Below, piece by piece: positions 1 to 5,153 of a DNA stretch of 5,153 nucleotides (positions within the stretch are counted from its first letter, which is position 1; each line of letters starts with the position of its first letter). The translations under genes were made by a program, and so were the position numbers. This DNA comes from Thermodesulfobacteriota bacterium. Lineage in GTDB: Bacteria > Desulfobacterota > DSM-4660 > Desulfatiglandales > HGW-15. Below the pieces are notes generated by a model. It ran no database searches, was not told where the DNA came from, and saw nothing but the letters and a program-made list of their open reading frames with translations. The DNA lies in the NCBI GenBank assembly GCA_025454125.1, contig JALOPA010000391.1, positions 1 to 5,153 of the forward strand, given 5' to 3'.

Positions 1-441
1 GTCGCTGGTCCCTATGATGTAGCTCTCCCGGTACTTCTTCCGGAGCTCCCGCTTGAGCCTGAGGTTTTCCTCCTCGAGGTGTTTGAATTTCAGAGCCTTC
101 TCCACGGTCAGCAGCAGTTCCCCTGCGGTGATCGGTTTCGTGACATAGTCGAAGGCCCCCTTTTTGATCGCCTCCACGGACCCCTTGATCGTGCCATAGC
201 CGGTCAGAATGATGCACTTGGTGTTGGGGGAGCTCTCCACCACCTGATTCAGGACGTCCATACCGTCCACGTTGGGCATCATGAGATCGGTGAGCACCAG
301 ATCATAGTCGTTTTCTTCGATCTCCTTGAGGGCCGCCTCGCTGCTGGGAGCGGCCTTGACCTCGTAACCGGACCCTCTCAAGGTCTCCACCACCACATTC
401 AGATGTGCGCGATCATCGTCAATCACCAGGATGGCTGCCAT
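1..441 (-). CDS. NtrC-family sigma-54 response regulator, N-terminal part (runs off left edge)
   Basis: The open frame starts at ATG 441 and is still open at base 1, giving 147 residues. Residues 1-120 are a complete receiver domain: acidic pocket D8/D9/D10, phosphoacceptor D52 in LTDLMMP, switch threonine T80 in ILTGYG, and lysine K102 in VTKP. Residues about 112-136 are a charged helix rich in K, E, L and R, typical of the coiled linker in this family, and the last residues (YIIGTSD) match the entry to the AAA+ sigma-54 activation domain, which must lie to the left. A phosphorelay activator of sigma-54 promoters is therefore the likely role. A purine-rich stretch (GGGAG at 446-450, AGGAGG at 453-458) precedes the start. 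The gap to the upstream gene is 59 bases. Placement after che genes suggests control of flagellar or chemotaxis genes (FlrC/FlgR-like), but the target cannot be read here. Confidence 0.9.
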   Translation of the reverse strand, partial: MAAILVIDDDRAHLNVVVETLRGSGYEVKAAPSSEAALKEIEENDYDLVLTDLMMPNVDGMDVLNQVVESSPNTKCIILTGYGTIKGSVEAIKKGAFDYVTKPITAGELLLTVEKALKFKHLEEENLRLKRELRKKYRESYIIGTSD

Positions 442-462
442 CGTGCTCCCTTCCTCCTTCTC

Positions 463-476
463 GACCCTAAGGGGTC
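463..476. repeat. Short GACCC/GGGTC hairpin before the NtrC-type gene
   Basis: GACCC and GGGTC arms flank a 4-base loop in the 59-base gap upstream of the NtrC-type regulator, just before its purine-rich ribosome binding stretch on the minus strand. It lacks a T-run. It could modulate translation or mRNA stability, or be chance. Confidence 0.3.
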
Positions 477-500
477 CCGTCCTTTCGGGGGTCAGGCCCT

Positions 501-902
501 TTAGAGGTAATCCCCCCGACGGAACTTCATGGCCGCGACATGGGCTAAGACACTCACGTCGCCCAACAATCGGGGCAGACCCTGATCCGAGTCTCCTTCG
601 GAGCCCGGCACGCTTTCCAGAGGCTCGGCCTCCGTTTCCATCTTCACCATAAGAGGCTCCAGGTCCTTTAAAGTTTTCTGAGGATCGGCGAGAGCCTGTG
701 CGAAGTCATCGAGAAGGTCGAGCACCCTCCCTCCCTGTTCAAGAAAAGCCGCCTTGGACTCCGCTCCGCCCGCCGAACAGGCAGGATTCGTTTGCGAGAT
801 CCTGAGCTGAAGCACCTCACGAAATGGCGTATTATCCTCTATTTTCTTGGACGGTGTCAACCGTGTCATCCCGGCAGGACGATCTAGTCCCTTGATTTCC
901 AT
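501..902 (-). CDS. Hypothetical protein of 133 residues, chemotaxis/flagellar-linked
   Basis: I do not recognise this protein with confidence. It is soluble, with no signal peptide or membrane segment. Residues 1-50 are polar and low in predicted structure. Residues about 52-95 form an amphipathic acidic helix region (LLDDFAQALADPQKTLKDLE and following). Residues 96-108 are an acidic, Gly/Ser-rich loop, and residues about 109-133 end in a basic-aromatic tail, KFRRGDYL. The start is well supported: an AGGAGG lies 7 bases before ATG 902. The gene is 109 bases downstream of cheY and 59 bases upstream of the NtrC-type regulator, on the same strand. Its N-terminus (MEIKGLDRP) faintly recalls the short unfolded start of FlgM-like anti-sigma factors, but I see no real FlgM signature. 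It could be a lineage-specific motility accessory protein. Its reality as a gene is more certain than its function. Confidence 0.7.
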   Translation of the reverse strand: MEIKGLDRPAGMTRLTPSKKIEDNTPFREVLQLRISQTNPACSAGGAESKAAFLEQGGRVLDLLDDFAQALADPQKTLKDLEPLMVKMETEAEPLESVPGSEGDSDQGLPRLLGDVSVLAHVAAMKFRRGDYL

Positions 903-909
903 CCCTGCA

Positions 910-915
910 CCTCCT
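910..915 (-). promoter_or_regulatory. Shine-Dalgarno for the 133-residue protein
   Basis: The minus strand reads AGGAGG with 7 bases to ATG 902. This is near-ideal and fixes the start of an otherwise unrecognised gene. Confidence 0.8.
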
Positions 916-948
916 CTGATTTGCGCAATTCCCGCCCTGGAAGCTCTC

Positions 949-987
949 CGAACCGGCTCCTCTCACAGACCGGAACGAACCGGTTCG
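949..987. repeat. Inverted repeats of CGAACCGG in the cheY-downstream gap
   Basis: The octamer CGAACCGG occurs at 949-956 and again at 976-983. The second copy is part of a perfect 12-base palindrome, CGAACCGGTTCG (976-987). The 949-956 copy can also pair with CCGGTTCG at 980-987 to give an 8-bp stem with a 23-base loop. No T-run follows on the minus strand, so this is not a standard intrinsic terminator. It could be an operator, an mRNA processing or stability hairpin, or chance in GC-rich DNA. Confidence 0.55.
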
Positions 988-990
988 CCT

Positions 991-1007
991 GACCCGGCCG
1001 AGGGGTC
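991..1007. repeat. Short GACCC/GGGTC hairpin just after cheY stop
   Basis: GACCC (991-995) can pair with GGGTC (1003-1007) over a 7-base loop, right after the cheY stop codon. A similar element lies at 463-476 before the NtrC-type gene. The stem is only 5 bp and has no T-run, so termination is unlikely. Confidence 0.3.
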
Positions 1008-1011
1008 CGGC

Positions 1012-1335
1012 TCAAGCGGCAAAGATCTTCTTCAGCTTTTCGCTGACCGTCTCCGCCGTAAAGGGCTTGACGATATAGCTGCTCACCCCGGCTTTAACGG
1101 CTTCAAGGATGTTTTCCTTCTTGGCTTCGGCGGTCACCATGACAAAAGGAATGCCTCTGAGCTGATCATCCGATCGAACCTGATTCAGAAGCTCGATGCC
1201 CGGCATTTCCGGCATGTTCCAGTCGCAGAGCACCAGATCGAACTTCTCGTTCTTGAGCTCTTTCAAGGCCGCTTTGCCGTTGTCCGCCTCGCTGGCGAAA
1301 TCATCCACAATGAGCACTTTCATGTTGGGATCCAT
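1012..1335 (-). CDS. cheY: CheY chemotaxis response regulator with an internal in-frame deletion (107 residues)
   Basis: This is the enterobacterial-style CheY that, when phosphorylated, binds the flagellar switch protein FliM and is dephosphorylated by CheZ. Retained hallmarks are the acidic pair D11/D12 (VDDF), phosphoacceptor D38 in CDWNMP, T68 in VTAEAKKEN, Y87, and K90 in VKPFTA. The alpha4-beta5-alpha5 output face, which in E. coli CheY binds FliM and the CheZ peptide, looks intact. The oddity is that A14-S15 leads straight into EADNG. Compared with E. coli CheY as I recall it, about 18 residues (E. coli T16 to V33: helix alpha-1 and strand beta-2) are absent, while all later landmarks keep a constant offset of 19. 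Normal length would be about 125. The start ATG 1335 has an AGGAGGGAGG 6 bases upstream; M5 is a less likely start. The gene lies 14 bases after cheZ. It may be a defective allele, a minimal receiver or an assembly error. Confidence 0.9.
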   Translation of the reverse strand: MDPNMKVLIVDDFASEADNGKAALKELKNEKFDLVLCDWNMPEMPGIELLNQVRSDDQLRGIPFVMVTAEAKKENILEAVKAGVSSYIVKPFTAETVSEKLKKIFAA

Positions 1336-1341
1336 AGGACG

Positions 1342-1351
1342 CCTCCCTCCT
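1342..1351 (-). promoter_or_regulatory. Shine-Dalgarno of cheY, overlapping the cheZ stop codon
   Basis: The minus strand reads AGGAGGGAGG, 6 bases before ATG 1335. The cheZ TAG stop (1350-1352) runs into its first bases, so a ribosome terminating on cheZ sits on the cheY initiation site. Translational coupling of cheZ and cheY is likely. Confidence 0.75.
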
Positions 1352-2126
1352 ACAGTCGCGCCAGAAGGTTATCGATATCCGCCTGATTCATCCCCTCTCC
1401 AGGCCTCTGGGGGCCCTGGAGGTCGGACAGTTTTTTTTCCACGGTACTGAGCAGGTCATCCCCTGAAATCTCCGGGTTCTTGTCCTTCTCCGTGAGCTTG
1501 AGGCCGAAAGACAAGAGCGTTTTGTTGATCCGCTCCTCCATGAGATTCACGAGATCGATCGTGCGGCGGATCCTCTGCCCGGTGAGATCCTGGAAACTCA
1601 TCTTCTCGAAGGAATCGGCGATGAGGGGGAAGAAGCGTTCCAGAGTTTGGTTCAGGGTCTCCATCGGTTCCCTGAGGCTGGGAGGCGCCTCCGCGCCTGC
1701 CTTGAGCGCCGGGGATGCCGAGCGGTCGAACAGCTGCTGGTTCAATCCCTTGACAATCCCCAGCGCCTCCTCGGCATGCCGTTGCATCAGATCCAGGTTG
1801 TCCATGATCTGATTGGCCGCCTGCTCTGTGGACTCGATGATCCCTTCGAGCTGGTCCGCAGCCTGAGGGATATAGGTGGTCTTGAGCTCGGAAATCTCCG
1901 GATGAATCCTCGTCAGGAAATCCCTTTTGAATTCCACGATAAGCGTGGCAAGCTCTTTCATCTCCTCCCTCATTTCCCGGGCGAGGAGCTTAAAGAAGGG
2001 TTCTTCTTCCCCCTCCGATCCCATGAGGCTTCTCCGGTTCATAAACCGGAGAAGCCGCTCGATTTCAGGGGCTGAAAGCTTCCCTTCCACCAGTCTTTCG
2101 ATTTCACCGATCACCCTTGGGTTCAT
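1350..2126 (-). CDS. cheZ: CheZ, phosphatase of phosphorylated CheY
   Basis: CheZ is a cytoplasmic four-helix-bundle dimer that speeds removal of phosphate from CheY-P. The diagnostic motif is QDLTGQRIRR, with D180 and Q184 matching the catalytic D143 and Q147 of E. coli CheZ. Residues about 84-130 carry the helix typical of the family (YIPQAADQLEGIIESTEQAA). The C-terminus, NQADIDNLLARL (247-258), matches the CheY-P-tethering tail of E. coli CheZ (QDQVDDLLDSL); a flexible Pro/Glu/Gly-rich stretch (about 213-246) links it to the bundle. At 258 residues it is longer than the 214 of E. coli, mainly through an extra charged N-terminal region (1-70). ATG 2126 has GAGGG 6 bases upstream. It lies 20 bases after cheB and 14 bases before cheY, its expected substrate gene. 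Confidence 0.93.
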   Translation of the reverse strand: MNPRVIGEIERLVEGKLSAPEIERLLRFMNRRSLMGSEGEEEPFFKLLAREMREEMKELATLIVEFKRDFLTRIHPEISELKTTYIPQAADQLEGIIESTEQAANQIMDNLDLMQRHAEEALGIVKGLNQQLFDRSASPALKAGAEAPPSLREPMETLNQTLERFFPLIADSFEKMSFQDLTGQRIRRTIDLVNLMEERINKTLLSFGLKLTEKDKNPEISGDDLLSTVEKKLSDLQGPQRPGEGMNQADIDNLLARL

Positions 2127-2146
2127 TTCAATCCCTCGCCGTCACT

Positions 2147-3214
<1,068 letters not shown>

Positions 3215-3673
3215 TCAGGGTTCGATCACGCCTGCCGCCAGATGCGTTTTTTCCGTCTCAAAGAGGAACAGCACCGCGGGATTGTTCTGGGCCTGGACTT
3301 CCCGGAGGATTCTTTCACCGGTAAACCGCGGAATGCCGAGGGCGCATCCTCCCTTCCTGTCCCAGAGGGAGAGCATCTGGCCCATCATCATGTTGACCGC
3401 TTCTCTCAGCGTATCCTGCATCTGTTCTTCGTCGACCTCGGCTTCCCGGAGTCCCAGGAAGTTGGCGGCCATCTCCTTGAGGCCTTGGACCGGGACGAGG
3501 AGAAACCCCCTGCCTGAGCGCGCCCCTTGGAAATCGATGAGAGCTTCCCGCACCGTCGGCTCCCGTGAGAACCACTCCCCGAGGGAGTGGGTCCCGTCCC
3601 CAAACTGAACGGGCATAAAGAACATGGTCTCCATCACTCTAGAAATCGCTTCCTTCAGGTGCGGTTGAAGCAT
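3215..3673 (-). CDS. cheX: CheX-like CheY-P phosphatase (CheC/CheX/FliY family)
   Basis: This 152-residue protein fits single-domain CheX-type phosphatases. The N-terminus LKEAISRVMETMFFMPV is the usual first helix of the family. The active-site helix DTLREAVNMMMGQMLS carries the D-x3-E-x2-N signature (D87, E91, N94), where E and N are the residues used by CheX/CheC to remove phosphate from CheY-P. Only one such motif is visible, as in CheX and unlike CheC, which usually has two. Residues about 55-65 and 132-141 supply beta strands (GRGFLLVPV, PAVLFLF). ATG 3673 has AAAGGAG 6 bases upstream, supporting this start over M14, and places the first 35 bases inside the end of the upstream response-regulator gene. 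That regulator is the most likely substrate. Family assignment is fairly secure; the exact subfamily is not. Confidence 0.8.
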   Translation of the reverse strand: MLQPHLKEAISRVMETMFFMPVQFGDGTHSLGEWFSREPTVREALIDFQGARSGRGFLLVPVQGLKEMAANFLGLREAEVDEEQMQDTLREAVNMMMGQMLSLWDRKGGCALGIPRFTGERILREVQAQNNPAVLFLFETEKTHLAAGVIEP

Positions 3674-4067
3674 CGTTCGCTCCTTTCTGCGCGTGTCCCA
3701 TGACCTCCCTCAGGAGTCTCTTGATCTCCTCCGGGTGAAACGGCTTCTTGATGTAACCTCTCGCTCCGAGGCGGATCGACTCCTGCACCTTGGCTTCGCT
3801 GCCTTCCGTGCTCACCACGATGACGGGAACCGAGCTCAGGAGGTCGTCTCCCCTCATCTCGGCCACCAGTTCCAGACCGGTGAGACGGGGCATGTTGATG
3901 TCCGTGAGAACCACGTCCACCCAGCACCGCCGGAGCGTCTCCAGCGCTTCCTGCCCGTCTGCCGCTTCATGGTATTCCCCCACGTCAAAGCCCGAGACCC
4001 GGATCGCCTTCTTCACCACGGCCCTCATGGTCGAGGAGTCGTCTACGATCAACACATTAAACGCCAT
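3639..4067 (-). CDS. CheY-like single-domain response regulator (142 residues)
   Basis: This is a complete receiver domain with no output domain, so it probably works by protein binding like CheY. Hallmarks: D9/D10 (IVDDSSTMR), phosphoacceptor D56 in LTDINMP, S86/T87 in VVSTEG, and K108 in IKKPFHP. Helix alpha-1 and strand beta-2 (residues about 14-35) are present, unlike in the cheY at 1012-1335. Residues about 124-142 are a polar tail (GHAQKGANDASTAPEGSDF) beyond the usual domain end, partly encoded in the overlap with the CheX-like gene. ATG 4067 lies 11 bases inside the upstream HDOD gene and has AGGAGG 9 bases upstream. The SSTMR and KKPFHPEE style is that of TM-type/Bacillus-like CheY proteins, not the DWNMP type. 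Pairing with the CheX-like phosphatase is inferred from the overlap. Confidence 0.92.
   Translation of the reverse strand: MAFNVLIVDDSSTMRAVVKKAIRVSGFDVGEYHEAADGQEALETLRRCWVDVVLTDINMPRLTGLELVAEMRGDDLLSSVPVIVVSTEGSEAKVQESIRLGARGYIKKPFHPEEIKRLLREVMGHAQKGANDASTAPEGSDF
3680..3686 (-). promoter_or_regulatory. Shine-Dalgarno of the CheX-like gene, inside the CheY-like gene
   Basis: AAAGGAG on the minus strand, 6 bases before ATG 3673. It decides in favour of the start that gives a 35-base gene overlap over the in-frame M14. Confidence 0.7.
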
Positions 4068-4926
4068 GGCTTCGTTCCTCCTGGGACACGCCGACCAGGT
4101 CCTCGACCGTTGCCAGCTTTTCCCTCAAACCGATCATGATCCTCTGCACATCCGACTCGGAACAACGGAGGCGATCCGCCACCTGGGAATAGTACCGGTA
4201 GGCCAGACCGTCGGATCCCAAGCCGATCCCCATCATCATGCAGATGCAGTCCCCCAGATAGACAATGGGCAGAGAGGGGTCCTCCGGCGAAGCCCTGTCC
4301 GGATTGTGGTGATTTCCGATAATGTCCGCCATGGCCTCGCTGAAACGCCATTTCTCGGCAATCCGGCCTCCCAGTTCCCCATGGTCGATGCCGAGGACCT
4401 TTTTTTCCGCCTCCGCAAAGCTGAGCCCTCCTTCCCGGACCTCGGTGATGATCTCCCGGAAGAGATCTTTCACATACCGGCTCAAGACCACTTTCCCGAT
4501 GTCTTTGAGCAAGGCGGCCGTGAAGAGGAGCGGAACGTTTCCGGGCGCAAGTTTCTCCGCGAGTTCCTGGGAGACCAGAGCCGAGGCCACGGAATACCTC
4601 CAAAGATCTCCCTCGAGAAGTTCGTAGCCCTCCTGGGCCCTCCTCAGGCTGGCCGCGCTGTTCCCGATCATCACGAGACAGGCCACTTTTTCCATGCCCA
4701 GATACGCGGCCGCTTGCTTGACCGAGTGGATCTCGCGCCGCACGCCCACGGCCGCGGAATTGCAGATTCTGAGGAGGTTGGCGGTGAGGGCCTGGTCGTA
4801 CTGGATCACTTCCACCAGGTCGCCGATGGAACTCTCGGGGTCGCCGGCGATCTGAAGAATGCGGTGAGCCGCCGGGGCCATGGGCTCCAAGAGATCCATG
4901 TCTTCAAGGATCCGCTTCAGGCTCAT
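4057..4926 (-). CDS. HDOD-domain signalling protein
   Basis: The HDOD family is related to HD phosphohydrolases but usually lacks the full metal site; members tend to act as signalling or scaffold proteins, some in motility. The 289 residues fit one HDOD domain: residues about 12-60 (PMAPAAHRILQIAGDP, then YDQALTANLLRICNSA) are the characteristic first part; 62-90 contain EIHSVKQAAAYLGMEKV; 136-147 carry the degenerate HD site ALLKDIGK, where K141 replaces the usual H before D142; DHGELGGRIAEKW (181-193) and GNHHNPD (204-210) follow. With K141, phosphohydrolase activity is unlikely. The start is ATG 4926, overlapping the cheD stop as ATGA and preceded by GGAGG 5 bases away; an ATG 50 codons further upstream would run deep inside cheD in another frame and is rejected. 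The 3' end overlaps the next gene by 11 bases. Its role in chemotaxis is not deducible from sequence. Confidence 0.88.
   Translation of the reverse strand: MSLKRILEDMDLLEPMAPAAHRILQIAGDPESSIGDLVEVIQYDQALTANLLRICNSAAVGVRREIHSVKQAAAYLGMEKVACLVMIGNSAASLRRAQEGYELLEGDLWRYSVASALVSQELAEKLAPGNVPLLFTAALLKDIGKVVLSRYVKDLFREIITEVREGGLSFAEAEKKVLGIDHGELGGRIAEKWRFSEAMADIIGNHHNPDRASPEDPSLPIVYLGDCICMMMGIGLGSDGLAYRYYSQVADRLRCSESDVQRIMIGLREKLATVEDLVGVSQEERSHGV
4077..4082 (-). promoter_or_regulatory. Shine-Dalgarno of the 142-residue CheY-like gene, inside the HDOD gene
   Basis: AGGAGG on the minus strand, 9 bases before ATG 4067 and within the last codons of the HDOD gene. It supports the overlapping start. 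Confidence 0.7.
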
Positions 4927-5153
4927 GCAATCCTCCGGAGACCGTTGCCCGAGGTCTTGAGCCACGTGGTGCCCGTGCCGACCTCCAGTTTCAGCGTCCG
5001 ATTCACATTCCCGCCCACATCTTCGAATTCGATCATCACATTGTTCTTCCAGAAGAGCTTTCTGAGAACCGCACAATTCCTTTTCCCGATGTTGAAGAGG
5101 CCCTTCTGGTCCAGGATTTCGGCTCCACCCACCACGATGACCCGGAGGCGGCT
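4923..5153 (-). CDS. cheD: CheD, chemoreceptor glutamine deamidase, C-terminal part (runs off right edge)
   Basis: CheD deamidates glutamines in chemoreceptors to glutamates and, in several bacteria, is regulated by binding CheC. The 76 visible residues are the C-terminal half of a protein usually near 160 residues: the window opens in SRLRVIVVGGAEI, then the family signature FNIGKRN (20-26) and EDVGGN (44-49), and ends KTSGNGLRRIA. The catalytic Cys/His/Thr residues lie in the missing N-terminal half, so activity cannot be judged here. The stop TGA (4925-4923) shares bases with the ATG of the HDOD gene, indicating translational coupling. No CheC is visible; the only family relative in the window is the CheX-like protein. 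Confidence 0.92.
   Translation of the reverse strand, partial: SRLRVIVVGGAEILDQKGLFNIGKRNCAVLRKLFWKNNVMIEFEDVGGNVNRTLKLEVGTGTTWLKTSGNGLRRIA
4932..4936 (-). promoter_or_regulatory. Shine-Dalgarno of the HDOD gene, inside cheD
   Basis: GGAGG on the minus strand, 5 bases before ATG 4926. It fixes the HDOD start at the ATGA overlap with the cheD stop. Confidence 0.7.

Noticed and set aside
482..503. Possible sigma-28 flagellar promoter (TAAA ... CCCGAAAG on the minus strand) before the NtrC-type gene
   Set aside because: The spacing between the two boxes is about 10 bases, not the usual 15 or so, and the second box is imperfect.
79..504. A 141-codon plus-strand frame opposite the NtrC-type receiver
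   Set aside because: It is His-rich, has no recognisable motif, and lies opposite a receiver domain with every hallmark residue.
920..945. Possible sigma-54 promoter on the minus strand (GGGCGGGAATTGCGC) before the 133-residue gene
   Set aside because: The TTGC element is present but the GG dinucleotide expected at -24 is out of register by one base and the upstream box matches poorly.
949..1007. Intrinsic terminator after cheY
   Set aside because: Stems of 5-8 bp exist, but no T-run follows any of them on the minus strand.
4049..4603. A 184-codon minus-strand frame inside the HDOD gene
   Set aside because: It is Gly/Arg-rich with no family signature and shares DNA with the well-supported HDOD frame.
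4927..5076. Longer HDOD protein starting at an ATG at 5076
   Set aside because: The extra 50 residues are low-complexity, lie inside cheD in another frame, and the ATG at 4926 has its own ribosome binding site and fits the family's usual N-terminus.

Overview
The window is a dense block of chemotaxis (Che) signalling genes, all read from the minus strand (right to left). It is GC-rich, and gaps between genes are mostly under 30 bases or are overlaps, so it looks like the inner part of one long transcript. The mix of CheD, CheB, a CheX-type phosphatase, CheZ, an HDOD protein and an NtrC-type regulator suggests a flagellated Desulfobacterota (former deltaproteobacteria) or a related lineage. 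That placement is an inference from gene content only.

In order of transcription: the C-terminal half of CheD (chemoreceptor deamidase) enters from the right edge (4923-5153). It overlaps by 4 bases an HDOD-domain protein (4057-4926). That gene overlaps a CheY-like single-domain response regulator of 142 residues (3639-4067), which overlaps by 35 bases a CheX-like phosphatase (3215-3673). Then come a complete CheB methylesterase (2147-3190), a CheZ phosphatase (1350-2126) and a second, enterobacterial-style CheY (1012-1335). After a gap of 109 bases with inverted repeats comes an unrecognised 133-residue protein (501-902). Last is the N-terminal receiver half of an NtrC-family sigma-54 response regulator, which runs off the left edge (1-441).

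Together the genes cover receptor adaptation (CheD, CheB) and two response-regulator/phosphatase neighbours (CheY-like + CheX-like; CheZ + CheY). The partner genes cheA, cheW, cheR and receptors are not in the window and probably lie to the right.

The most striking observation is that the CheY next to cheZ lacks about 18 residues (helix alpha-1 and strand beta-2 of the receiver fold) in a clean in-frame gap, while every other hallmark residue is kept. No promoter, RNA gene, mobile element or CRISPR array was seen.
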